From the NCBI GenBank assembly GCA_963514095.1, contig CAUPSS010000178.1, positions 1-64,000 of the forward strand: a stretch of DNA of 64,000 bases, read 5' to 3'. This stretch comes from Eutrigla gurnardus. Taxonomy: Eukaryota; Chordata; Actinopteri; Perciformes; Triglidae. Below are positions 1-11,244 of this stretch, piece by piece. The position numbers and the translations under genes were made by a program. How positions within the stretch are numbered: position 1 is the stretch's first letter; the number at the start of each line of letters is the position of its first letter. Under the pieces are notes generated by a model that had not been told where the DNA came from, made no database searches, and was given only the letters and a program-made list of their open reading frames with translations.

Positions 1-522
1 CATGGAGGGACTAGCAGAGCAGACCAACATGGAGGGACTAGCAGAGCAGACCAACATGGAGGGCCAGGCACAGCAGACCAACATGGAGGGACTAGCAGAG
101 CAGACCAACATGGAGGGACAAGCAGAGCAGACCAACATGGAGGGACAGGCCCAGCAGACCAACATGGAGGGACTAGCAGAGCAGACCAACATGGAGGGAC
201 TAGCAGAGCAGACCAACATGGAGGGACTAGCAGAGCAGACCAACATGGAGGGACTAGCAGAGCAGACCAACATGGAGGGACTAGCAGAGCAGACCAACAT
301 GGAGGGCCAGGCACAGCAGACCAACATGGAGGGACTAGCAGAGCAGACCAACATGGAGGGACTAGCAGAGCAGACCAACATGGAGGGACTAGCAGAGCAG
401 ACCAACATGGAGGGACTAGCAGAGCAGACCAACATGGAGGGCCAGGCACAGCAGACCAACATGGAGGGACTAGCAGAGCAGACCAACATGGAGGGACAAG
501 CAGAGCAGACCAACATGGAGGG

Positions 523-548
523 ACTAGCAGAGCAGACTAGCAGAGCAG
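523..548. repeat. 13-bp internal duplication, first of five
   Basis: ACTAGCAGAGCAG occurs twice in direct succession (523-535 and 536-548) inside a type A unit, which makes a 40-bp unit. The 13-bp gain shifts the forward frame from the MEGLAEQTN reading to the SRADQHGGT reading. The flanking units (B A D before, A B A D C A A after) match those around the copy at 7622, which suggests both descend from one event followed by block duplication. Confidence 0.95.
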
Positions 549-751
549 ACCAACATGGAGGGACTAGCAGAGCAGACCAACATGGAGGGCCAGGCACAGC
601 AGACCAACATGGAGGGACTAGCAGAGCAGACCAACATGGAGGGACAAGCAGAGCAGACCAACATGGAGGGACAGGCCCAGCAGACCAACATGGAGGGACT
701 AGCAGAGCAGACCAACATGGAGGGACTAGCAGAGCAGACCAACATGGAGGG

Positions 752-777
752 ACTAGCAGAGCAGACTAGCAGAGCAG
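752..777. repeat. 13-bp internal duplication, second
   Basis: The two copies lie at 752-764 and 765-777. The distance from the first is 229 bp, which is eight 27-bp units plus 13. This second shift moves the frame opened at position 2 into the frame containing TAG, which ends it at 769. Confidence 0.95.
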
Positions 778-1655
778 ACCAACATGGAGGGACTAGCAGA
801 GCAGACCAACATGGAGGGACTAGCAGAGCAGACCAACATGGAGGGACTAGCAGAGCAGACCAACATGGAGGGCCAGGCACAGCAGACCAACATGGAGGGA
901 CTAGCAGAGCAGACCAACATGGAGGGACAGGCCCAGCAGACCAACATGGAGGGACTAGCAGAGCAGACCAACATGGAGGGACTAGCAGAGCAGACCAACA
1001 TGGAGGGCCAGGCACAGCAGACCAACATGGAGGGACTAGCAGAGCAGACCAACATGGAGGGACTAGCAGAGCAGACCAACATGGAGGGACTAGCAGAGCA
1101 GACCAACATGGAGGGACTAGCAGAGCAGACCAACATGGAGGGCCAGGCACAGCAGACCAACATGGAGGGACTAGCAGAGCAGACCAACATGGAGGGACTA
1201 GCAGAGCAGACCAACATGGAGGGACTAGCAGAGCAGACCAACATGGAGGGACTAGCAGAGCAGACCAACATGAAGGGACTAGCAGAGCAGACCAACATGG
1301 AGGGCCAGGCACAGCAGACCAACATGGAGGGACTAGCAGAGCAGACCAACATGGAGGGACAAGCAGAGCAGATCAACATGGAGGGACAGGCCCAGCAGAC
1401 CAACATGGAGGGACTAGCAGAGCAGACCAACATGGAGGGACTAGCAGAGCAGACCAACATGGAGGGACTAGCAGAGCAGACCAACATGGAGGGACTAGCA
1501 GAGCAGACCAACATGGAGGGACTAGCAGAGCAGACCAACATGGAGGGACTAGCAGAGCAGACCAACATGGAGGGACTAGCAGAGCAGACCAACATGGAGG
1601 GCCAGGCACAGCAGACCAACATGGAGGGACTAGCAGAGCAGACCAACATGGAGGG

Positions 1656-1681
1656 ACTAGCAGAGCAGACTAGCAGAGCAG
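1656..1681. repeat. 13-bp internal duplication, third
   Basis: The two copies lie at 1656-1668 and 1669-1681. It is 904 bp from the previous one (33 units plus 13). The local context, B A before and A A after, resembles that at 6799. Confidence 0.95.
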
Positions 1682-2199
1682 ACCAACATGGAGGGACTAG
1701 CAGAGCAGACCAACATGGAGGGACTAGCAGAGCAGACCAACATGGAGGGACAGGCCCAGCAGACCAACATGGAGGGACTAGCAGAGCAGACCAACATGGA
1801 GGGACAAGCAGAGCAGACCAACATGGAGGGACAGGCCCAGCAGACCAACATGGAGGGACTAGCAGAGCAGACCAACATGGAGGGACAAGCAGAGCAGACC
1901 AACATGGAGGGACAGGCCCAGCAGACCAACATGGAGGGACTAGCAGAGCAGACCAACATGGAGGGACTAGCAGAGCAGACCAACATGGAGGGCCAGGCAC
2001 AGCAGACCAACATGGAGGGACTAGCAGAGCAGACCAACATGGAGGGACTAGCAGAGCAGACCAACATGGAGGGACTAGCAGAGCAGACCAACATGGAGGG
2101 ACTAGCAGAGCAGACCAACATGGAGGGCCAGGCACAGCAGACCAACATGGAGGGACTAGCAGAGCAGACCAACATGGAGGGACTAGCAGAGCAGACCAA

Positions 2200-4440
2200 C
2201 ATGGAGGGACTAGCAGAACATACCAACATGGAGGGACTAGCAGAGCAGACCAACATGGAGGGACTAGCAGAGCAGACCAACATGGAGGGACTAGCAGAGC
2301 AGACCAACATGGAGGGCCAGGCACAGCAGACCAACATGGAGGGACTAGCAGAGCAGACCAACATGGAGGGCCAGGCACAGCAGACCAACATGGAGGGACT
2401 AGCAGAGCAGACCAACATGGAGGGACTAGCAGAGCAGACCAACATGGAGGGACAGGCCCAGCAGACCAACATGGAGGGACTAGCAGAGCAGACCAACATG
2501 GAGGGACAAGCAGAGCAGACCAACATGGAGGGACAGGCCCAGCAGACCAACATGGAGGGACTAGCAGAGCAGACCAACATGGAGGGACAAGCAGAGCAGA
2601 CCAACATGGAGGGACAGGCCCAGCAGACCAACATGGAGGGACTAGCAGAGCAGACCAACATGGAGGGACAGGCCCAGCAGACCAACATGGAGGGACTAGC
2701 AGAGCAGACCAACATGGAGGGACTAGCAGAGCAGACCAACATGGAGGGACTAGCAGAGCAGACCAACATGGAGGGACTAGCAGAGCAGACCAACATGGAG
2801 GGACTAGCAGAGCAGACCAACATGGAGGGACTAGCAGAGCAGACCAACATGAAGGGACTAGCAGAGCAGACCAACATGGAGGGCCAGGCACAGCAGACCA
2901 ACATGGAGGGACTAGCAGAGCAGACCAACATGGAGGGACTAGCAGAGCAGACCAACATGAAGGGACTAGCAGAGCAGACCAACATGGAGGGCCAGGCACA
3001 GCAGACCAACATGGAGGGACTAGCAGAGCAGACCAACATGGAGGGACTAGCAGAGCAGACCAACATGGAGGGACAGGCCCAGCAGACCAACATGGAGGGA
3101 CTAGCAGAGCAGACCAACATGGAGGGACAAGCAGAGCAGACCAACATGGAGGGACAGGCCCAGCAGACCAACATGGAGGGACTAGCAGAGCAGACCAACA
3201 TGGAGGGACAAGCAGAGCAGACCAACATGGAGGGACAGGCCCAGCAGACCAACATGGAGGGACTAGCAGAGCAGACCAACATGGAGGGACTAGCAGAGCA
3301 GACCAACATGGAGGGCCAGGCACAGCAGACCAACATGGAGGGACTAGCAGAGCAGACCAACATGGAGGGACTAGCAGAGCAGACCAACATGGAGGGACTA
3401 GCAGAGCAGACCAACATGGAGGGCCAGGCACAGCAGACCAACATGGAGGGACTAGCAGAGCAGACCAACATGGAGGGACTAGCAGAGCAGACCAACATGG
3501 AGGGACTAGCAGAACATACCAACATGGAGGGACTAGCAGAGCAGACCAACATGGAGGGACTAGCAGAGCAGACCAACATGGAGGGACTAGCAGAGCAGAC
3601 CAACATGGAGGGCCAGGCACAGCAGACCAACATGGAGGGACTAGCAGAGCAGACCAACATGGAGGGACAAGCAGAGCAGACCAACATGGAGGGACAGGCC
3701 CAGCAGACCAACATGGAGGGACTAGCAGAGCAGACCAACATGGAGGGACAAGCAGAGCAGACCAACATGGAGGGACAGGCCCAGCAGACCAACATGGAGG
3801 GACTAGCAGAGCAGACCAACATGGAGGGACTAGCAGAGCAGACCAACATGGAGGGCCAGGCACAGCAGACCAACATGGAGGGACTAGCAGAGCAGACCAA
3901 CATGGAGGGCCAGGCACAGCAGACCAACATGGAGGGACTAGCAGAGCAGACCAACATGGAGGGACTAGCAGAGCAGACCAACATGGAGGGACAGGCCCAG
4001 CAGACCAACATGGAGGGACTAGCAGAGCAGACCAACATGGAGGGACAAGCAGAGCAGACCAACATGGAGGGACAGGCCCAGCAGACCAACATGGAGGGAC
4101 TAGCAGAGCAGACCAACATGGAGGGACAAGCAGAGCAGACCAACATGGAGGGACAGGCCCAGCAGACCAACATGGAGGGACTAGCAGAGCAGACCAACAT
4201 GGAGGGACTAGCAGAGCAGACCAACATGGAGGGCCAGGCACAGCAGACCAACATGGAGGGACTAGCAGAGCAGACCAACATGGAGGGACTAGCAGAGCAG
4301 ACCAACATGGAGGGACTAGCAGAGCAGACCAACATGGAGGGACTAGCAGAGCAGACCAACATGGAGGGCCAGGCACAGCAGACCAACATGGAGGGACTAG
4401 CAGAGCAGACCAACATGGAGGGACTAGCAGAGCAGACCAA
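2200..4440. repeat. Higher-order repeat copy, 2241 bp (83 units of 27 bp)
   Basis: It runs from one F unit at 2200 to the base before the F unit at 4441, with an internal F unit at 3496 that splits it into 48 and 35 units. In order, the 48-unit part reads F A A A B A B A A C A D C A D C A C, six A, E B A A E B A A C A D C A D C A A B A A A B A A. The 20 units before 2200 and before 4441 also agree, so the true duplication boundaries lie outside this interval. Confidence 0.85.
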
Positions 4441-5736
4441 CATGGAGGGACTAGCAGAACATACCAACATGGAGGGACTAGCAGAGCAGACCAACATGGA
4501 GGGACTAGCAGAGCAGACCAACATGGAGGGACTAGCAGAGCAGACCAACATGGAGGGCCAGGCACAGCAGACCAACATGGAGGGACTAGCAGAGCAGACC
4601 AACATGGAGGGCCAGGCACAGCAGACCAACATGGAGGGACTAGCAGAGCAGACCAACATGGAGGGACAGGCCCAGCAGACCAACATGGAGGGACTAGCAG
4701 AGCAGACCAACATGGAGGGACAAGCAGAGCAGACCAACATGGAGGGACAGGCCCAGCAGACCAACATGGAGGGACTAGCAGAGCAGACCAACATGGAGGG
4801 ACAAGCAGAGCAGACCAACATGGAGGGACAGGCCCAGCAGACCAACATGGAGGGACTAGCAGAGCAGACCAACATGGAGGGACAGGCCCAGCAGACCAAC
4901 ATGGAGGGACTAGCAGAGCAGACCAACATGGAGGGACTAGCAGAGCAGACCAACATGGAGGGACTAGCAGAGCAGACCAACATGGAGGGACTAGCAGAGC
5001 AGACCAACATGGAGGGACTAGCAGAGCAGACCAACATGGAGGGACTAGCAGAGCAGACCAACATGAAGGGAGTAGCAGAGCAGACCAACATGGAGGGCCA
5101 GGCACAGCAGACCAACATGGAGGGACTAGCAGAGCAGACCAACATGGAGGGACTAGCAGAGCAGACCAACATGAAGGGACTAGCAGAGCAGACCAACATG
5201 GAGGGCCAGGCACAGCAGACCAACATGGAGGGACTAGCAGAGCAGACCAACATGGAGGGACTAGCAGAGCAGACCAACATGGAGGGACAGGCCCAGCAGA
5301 CCAACATGGAGGGACTAGCAGAGCAGACCAACATGGAGGGACAAGCAGAGCAGACCAACATGGAGGGACAGGCCCAGCAGACCAACATGGAGGGACTAGC
5401 AGAGCAGACCAACATGGAGGGACAAGCAGAGCAGACCAACATGGAGGGACAGGCCCAGCAGACCAACATGGAGGGACTAGCAGAGCAGACCAACATGGAG
5501 GGACTAGCAGAGCAGACTAACATGGAGGGCCAGGCACAGCAGACCAACATGGAGGGACTAGCAGAGCAGACCAACATGGAGGGACTAGCAGAGCAGACCA
5601 ACATGGAGGGACTAGCAGAGCAGACCAACATGGAGGGACTAGCAGAGCAGACCAACATGGAGGGCCAGGCACAGCAGACCAACATGGAGGGACTAGCAGA
5701 GCAGACCAACATGGAGGGACTAGCAGAGCAGACCAA
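4441..5736. repeat. Higher-order repeat copy, 1296 bp (48 units), partner of 2200-3495
   Basis: It has the same order of unit types as 2200-3495, apart from one lost A unit near the start, one gained A unit near the end, and the private change in the E unit at 5062. At 5519 a C-to-T change gives GCAGACTAACATGG. This is silent in the MEGLAEQTN frame but creates a TAA in the SRADQHGGT frame, which ends that frame at 5520. Confidence 0.85.
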
Positions 5737-6798
5737 CATGGAGGGACTAGCAGAACATACCAACATGGAGGGACTAGCAGAGCAGACCAACATGGAGGGA
5801 CTAGCAGAGCAGACCAACATGGAGGGACTAGCAGAGCAGACCAACATGGAGGGCCAGGCACAGCAGACCAACATGGAGGGACTAGCAGAGCAGACCAACA
5901 TGGAGGGCCAGGCACAGCAGACCAACATGGAGGGACTAGCAGAGCAGACCAACATGGAGGGACTAGCAGAGCAGACCAACATGGAGGGACAGGCCCAGCA
6001 GACCAACATGGAGGGACTAGCAGAGCAGACCAACATGGAGGGACAAGCAGAGCAGACCAACATGGAGGGACAGGCCCAGCAGACCAACATGGAGGGACTA
6101 GCAGAGCAGACCAACATGGAGGGACAAGCAGAGCAGACCAACATGGAGGGACAGGCCCAGCAGACCAACATGGAGGGACTAGCAGAGCAGACCAACATGG
6201 AGGGACAGGCCCAGCAGACCAACATGGAGGGACAGGCCCAGCAGACCAACATGGAGGGACTAGCAGAGCAGACCAACATGGAGGGACTAGCAGAGCAGAC
6301 CAACATGGAGGGACTAGCAGAGCAGACCAACATGGAGGGACTAGCAGAGCAGACCAACATGGAGGGACAGGCCCAGCAGACCAACATGGAGGGACTAGCA
6401 GAGCAGACCAACATGGAGGGACTAGCAGAGCAGACCAACATGGAGGGACTAGCAGAGCAGACCAACATGGAGGGACTAGCAGAGCAGACCAACATGAAGG
6501 GACTAGCAGAGCAGACCAACATGGAGGGCCAGGCACAGCAGACCAACATGGAGGGACTAGCAGAGCAGACCAACATGGAGGGACAAGCAGAGCAGACCAA
6601 CATGGAGGGACAGGCCCAGCAGACCAACATGGAGGGACTAGCAGAGCAGACCAACATGGAGGGACTAGCAGAGCAGACCAACATGGAGGTACTAGCAGAG
6701 CAGACCAACATGGAGGGACTAGCAGAGCAGACCAACATGGAGGGCCAGGCACAGCAGACCAACATGGAGGGACTAGCAGAGCAGACCAACATGGAGGG

Positions 6799-6824
6799 AC
6801 TAGCAGAGCAGACTAGCAGAGCAG
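6799..6824. repeat. 13-bp internal duplication, fourth
   Basis: The two copies of the 13-bp segment lie at 6799-6811 and 6812-6824. It follows a region with a private G-to-T change at 6690 (GGAGGTACTAGC). From here to the fifth duplication is 823 bp, which is 30 units plus 13. Confidence 0.95.
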
Positions 6825-7621
6825 ACCAACATGGAGGGACTAGCAGAGCAGACCAACATGGAGGGACTAGCAGAGCAGACCAACATGGAGGGACTAGCAG
6901 AGCAGACCAACATGGAGGGACTAGCAGAGCAGACCAACATGGAGGGACTAGCAGAGCAGACCAACATGGAGGGCCAGGCACAGCAGACCAACATGGAGGG
7001 ACTAGCAGAGCAGACCAACATGGAGGGACTAGCAGAGCAGACCAACATGGAGGGACTAGCAGAGCAGACCAACATGGAGGGACTAGCAGAGCAGACCAAC
7101 ATGGAGGGACTAGCAGAGCAGACCAACATGGAGGGACTAGCAGAGCAGACCAACATGGAGGGCCAGGCACAGCAGACCAACATGGAGGGACTAGCAGAGC
7201 AGACCAACATGGAGGGACAAGCAGAGCAGACCAACATGGAGGGACTAGCAGAGCAGACCAACATGGAGGGACTAGCAGAGCAGACCAACATGGAGGGACT
7301 AGCAGAGCAGACCAACATGGAGGGCCAGGCACAGCAGACCAACATGGAGGGACTAGCAGAGCAGACCAACATGGAGGGACAAGCAGAGCAGACCAACATG
7401 GAGGGACAGGCCCAGCAGACCAACATGGAGGGACTAGCAGAGCAGACCAACATGGAGGGACTAGCAGAGCAGACCAACATGGAGGGACTAGCAGAGCAGA
7501 CCAACATGGAGGGACTAGCAGAGCAGACCAACATGGAGGGCCAGGCACAGCAGACCAACATGGAGGGACTAGCAGAGCAGACCAACATGGAGGGACAAGC
7601 AGAGCAGACCAACATGGAGGG

Positions 7622-7647
7622 ACTAGCAGAGCAGACTAGCAGAGCAG
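7622..7647. repeat. 13-bp internal duplication, fifth
   Basis: The two copies lie at 7622-7634 and 7635-7647. The flanks repeat those of the first duplication 7099 bp upstream, including A A A A B A D before it and A B A D C A A after it. An F unit follows at 7923. Confidence 0.95.
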
Positions 7648-8030
7648 ACCAACATGGAGGGACTAGCAGAGCAGACCAACATGGAGGGCCAGGCACAGCA
7701 GACCAACATGGAGGGACTAGCAGAGCAGACCAACATGGAGGGACAAGCAGAGCAGACCAACATGGAGGGACAGGCCCAGCAGACCAACATGGAGGGACTA
7801 GCAGAGCAGACCAACATGGAGGGACTAGCAGAGCAGACCAACATGGAGGGCCAGGCACAGCAGACCAACATGGAGGGACTAGCAGAGCAGACCAACATGG
7901 AGGGACTAGCAGAGCAGACCAACATGGAGGGACTAGCAGAACATACCAACATGGAGGGACTAGCAGAGCAGACCAACATGGAGGGACTAGCAGAGCAGAC
8001 CAACATGGAGGGACTAGCAGAGCAGACCAA

Positions 8031-8058
8031 CATGGAGGGCCAGGCACATCACAGGGAG
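8031..8058. other. Junction between the 27-bp and 40/41-bp arrays
   Basis: The last 27-bp unit is a type B unit cut after 18 bases (8031-8048, ending CAGGCACA). From 8049 the sequence is TCACAGGGAG and continues as the second satellite. Only the A at 8048 fits both arrays, so microhomology is at most 1 bp. There is no linker, no target-site duplication and no transposon end. I infer a recombination or end-joining breakpoint, or an assembly join. Confidence 0.9.
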
Positions 8059-8783
8059 ACATGTACAGACAGACAGGTAACCAGTCTATCACAGGGCTGA
8101 CATGTAGAGACAGACAGGTAACCAGTCTATCACAGGGGGACATGTAGAGACAGACAGGTAACCAGTCTATCACAGGGAGACATGTAGAGACAGACAGGTA
8201 ACCAGTCTATCACAGGGAGACATGTAGAGACAGACAGGTAACCAGTCTATCACAGGGAGACATGTAAAGACAGACAGGTAACCAGTCTATCACAGGGAGA
8301 CATGTAGAGACAGACAGGTGACCAGTCTATCACAGGGAGACATGTAGAGACAGACAGGTAACCAGTCTATCACAGGGAGACATGTAGAGACAGACAGGTA
8401 ACCAGTCTATCACAGGGAGACATGTACAGACAGACAGGTAACCAGTCTATCACAGGGCTGACATGTAGAGACAGACAGGTAACCAGTCTATCACAGGGCT
8501 GACATGTAGAGACAGACAGGTAACCAGTCTATCATAGGGCTGACATGTAGAGACAGACAGGTAACCAGTCTATCACATGGAGACATGTGGAGACAGACAG
8601 GTAACCAGTCTATCACAGGGAGACATGTAGAGACAGACAGGTAACCAGTCTATCACAGGGAGACATGTAGAGACCGACAGGTAACCAGTCTATCACAGGG
8701 GGACATGTAGAGACAGACAGGTAACCAGTCTATCACAGGGCTGACATGTAGAGACAGACAGGTAACCAGTTTATCACAGGGCT
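8049..8783. repeat. First monomers of the satellite after the junction
   Basis: The order is c T, .R, three .A, kA, GA, two .A, cT, .T, .t, .W, gA, .A, PR, then T monomers. The array is therefore already in ordinary higher-order register at its edge, with no run of decayed monomers. A private GTTTATC change occurs at 8770. Confidence 0.8.
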
Positions 8784-9993
8784 GACATGTAGAGACAGAC
8801 AGGTAACCAGTCTATCATAGGGCTGACATGTAGAGACAGACAGGTAACCAGTCTATCACATGGAGACATGTGGAGACAGACAGGTAACCAGTCTATCACA
8901 GGGAGACATGTAGAGACAGACAGGTAACCAGTCTATCACAGGGAGACATGTAGAGACCGACAGGTAACCAGTCTATCACAGGGGGACATGTAGAGACAGA
9001 CAGGTAACCAGTCTATCACAGGGCTGACATGTAGAGACAGACAGGTAACCAGTCTATCATAGGGCTGACATGTAGAGACAGACAGGTGACCAGTCTATCA
9101 CAGGGCTGACATGTAGAGACAGACAGGTAACCAGTCTATCACAGGGAGACATGTAGAGACAGACAGGTAACCAGTCTATCACAGGGAGACATGTAGAGAC
9201 AGACAGGTAACCAGTCTATCACAGGGCTGACATGTAGAGACAGACAGGCAACCAGTCTATCACAGGGCTGACATGTAGAGACAGAAAGGTAACCAGTCTA
9301 TCACAGGGCCGACATGTAGAGACAGACAGGTAACCAGTCTATCACAGGGAGACATGTAGAGACAGACAGGCAACCAGTCTATCACAGGGCTGACATGTAG
9401 AGACAGACAGGTAACCAGTCTATCACAGGGCCGACATGTAGAGACAGACAGGTAACCAGTCTATCACAGGGAGACATGTAGAGACAGACAGGTAACCAGT
9501 CTATCACAGGGAGACATGTAGAGACAGACAGGTAACCAGTCTATCATGGGGCCGACATGTAGAGACAGACAGGTAACCAGTCTATCACAGGGAGACATGT
9601 AGAGACAGACAGGTAACCAGTCTATCACAGGGGGACATGTAGAGACAGACAGGTAACCAGTCTATCACAGGGAGACATGTAGAGACAGACAGGTAACCAG
9701 TCTATCACAGGGAGACATGTAGAGACAGACAGGTAACCAGTCTATCATGGGGCCGACATGTAGAGACAGACAGGTAACCAGTCTATCACAGGGAGACATG
9801 TAGAGACAGACAGGTAACCAGTCTATCACAGGGAGACATGTAAAGACAGACAGGTAACCAGTCTATCACAGGGAGACATGTAGAGACAGACAGGTGACCA
9901 TTCTATCACAGGGAGACATGTAGAGACAGACAGGTAACCAGTCTATCACAGGGAGACATGTAGAGACAGACAGGTAACCAGTCTATCACAGGG
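8784..9993. repeat. Segmental duplication, period 1251 bp, copy 1
   Basis: It matches 10035-11244 at a constant offset of 1251 bp. Shared rare variants fix the offset: ACAGAAAGG (9284 and 10535) and GTGACCATTC (9896 and 11147). Identity starts at GACATG at 8784 (previous base T against A) and ends where the copies take different linkers (A against C at 9994/11245). Confidence 0.88.
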
Positions 9994-10034
9994 AGACATG
10001 TAGAGACAGACAGGTAACCAGTCTATCACAGGGA

Positions 10035-11244
10035 GACATGTAGAGACAGACAGGTAACCAGTCTATCATAGGGCTGACATGTAGAGACAGACAGGTAACC
10101 AGTCTATCACATGGAGACATGTGGAGACAGACAGGTAACCAGTCTATCACAGGGAGACATGTAGAGACAGACAGGTAACCAGTCTATCACAGGGAGACAT
10201 GTAGAGACCGACAGGTAACCAGTCTATCACAGGGGGACATGTAGAGACAGACAGGTAACCAGTCTATCACAGGGCTGACATGTAGAGACAGACAGGTAAC
10301 CAGTCTATCATAGGGCTGACATGTAGAGACAGACAGGTGACCAGTCTATCACAGGGCTGACATGTAGAGACAGACAGGTAACCAGTCTATCACAGGGAGA
10401 CATGTAGAGACAGACAGGTAACCAGTCTATCACAGGGAGACATGTAGAGACAGACAGGTAACCAGTCTATCACAGGGCTGACATGTAGAGACAGACAGGC
10501 AACCAGTCTATCACAGGGCTGACATGTAGAGACAGAAAGGTAACCAGTCTATCACAGGGCCGACATGTAGAGACAGACAGGTAACCAGTCTATCACAGGG
10601 AGACATGTAGAGACAGACAGGCAACCAGTCTATCACAGGGCTGACATGTAGAGACAGACAGGTAACCAGTCTATCACAGGGCCGACATGTAGAGACAGAC
10701 AGGTAACCAGTCTATCACAGGGAGACATGTAGAGACAGACAGGTAACCAGTCTATCACAGGGAGACATGTAGAGACAGACAGGTAACCAGTCTATCATGG
10801 GGCCGACATGTAGAGACAGACAGGTAACCAGTCTATCACAGGGAGACATGTAGAGACAGACAGGTAACCAGTCTATCACAGGGGGACATGTAGAGACAGA
10901 CAGGTAACCAGTCTATCACAGGGAGACATGTAGAGACAGACAGGTAACCAGTCTATCACAGGGAGACATGTAGAGACAGACAGGTAACCAGTCTATCATG
11001 GGGCCGACATGTAGAGACAGACAGGTAACCAGTCTATCACAGGGAGACATGTAGAGACAGACAGGTAACCAGTCTATCACAGGGAGACATGTAAAGACAG
11101 ACAGGTAACCAGTCTATCACAGGGAGACATGTAGAGACAGACAGGTGACCATTCTATCACAGGGAGACATGTAGAGACAGACAGGTAACCAGTCTATCAC
11201 AGGGAGACATGTAGAGACAGACAGGTAACCAGTCTATCACAGGG
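10035..11244. repeat. Segmental duplication, period 1251 bp, copy 2
   Basis: Partner of 8784-9993. A 41-bp interval (9994-10034) separates the copies, so the period exceeds the matched length by one monomer, as expected from unequal exchange in monomer register. These are the only places where I saw ACAGAAAGG combined with an AGGTAACC body and a C linker, or the CATTC change. Confidence 0.88.

Larger units (their letters stand above)
1682..6798. repeat. Indel-free core of the 27-bp array with higher-order blocks
   Basis: From the third to the fourth 13-bp duplication the distance is 5143 bp, which is 190 units plus 13, so 190 consecutive units carry no net indel. Rare F units start at 2200, 3496, 4441 and 5737, spaced 1296, 945 and 1296 bp (48, 35 and 48 units). 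A 2241-bp (83-unit) super-period therefore links 2200 to 4441 and 3496 to 5737. Paired E units at 2848/2956 and 5062/5170 are each 108 bp apart. The first E of the second pair also carries GGAGTAGC, a private C-to-G change. Relative to the block at 2200, the block at 4441 lacks one A unit after its early B A B A run and has one extra A unit before the final B, which restores the length. The block at 5737 matches the one at 2200 for 18 units and then diverges. Confidence 0.9.
1..8048. repeat. 27-bp tandem repeat array (Region 1), left edge open
   Basis: The unit begins CATGGAGGG and ends CAGACCAA, is 27 bp long, and first occupies 1-27. Subtracting five 13-bp insertions from 8048 leaves 7983 bp, which is exactly 295 units plus 18 bp, so the unit length is otherwise invariant. 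Unit types differ in a 15-bp core: A GGACTAGCAGAGCAG (commonest), B GGCCAGGCACAGCAG, C GGACAGGCCCAGCAG, D GGACAAGCAGAGCAG. Type E has ATGAAGG in place of ATGGAGG, and type F has GCAGAACATACC. The unit has 10 A, 9 G, 6 C and 2 T, so the plus strand is 70% purine and only 7% T, and it has no CpG. One plus frame reads as a 9-residue MEGLAEQTN repeat, a second as SRADQHGGT, and the third meets TAG in type A units. The array starts before the window. I infer a non-coding minisatellite or satellite. A repeat-rich exon is the alternative, and the frame evidence argues against it. Confidence 0.97.

Noticed and set aside
784..5520. 1578-codon plus-strand frame with MEGLAEQTN then SRADQHGGT repeats as a giant repeat protein
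   Set aside because: It changes register at a 13-bp duplication, starts at an ATG found in every unit, ends at a chance point mutation, and has equal rivals on both strands. No non-repeat domain, signal or flank supports a gene.
1657..7548. 1963-codon minus-strand frame with PPCWSALLV and SASPSMLVC repeats (cysteine- and leucine-rich)
   Set aside because: It is the reverse reading of the same stop-poor 27-bp unit and has no independent evidence of coding.
1..8048. Telomeric or subtelomeric simple repeat
   Set aside because: No TTAGGG-type or other short telomere repeat occurs; the unit is 27 bp.
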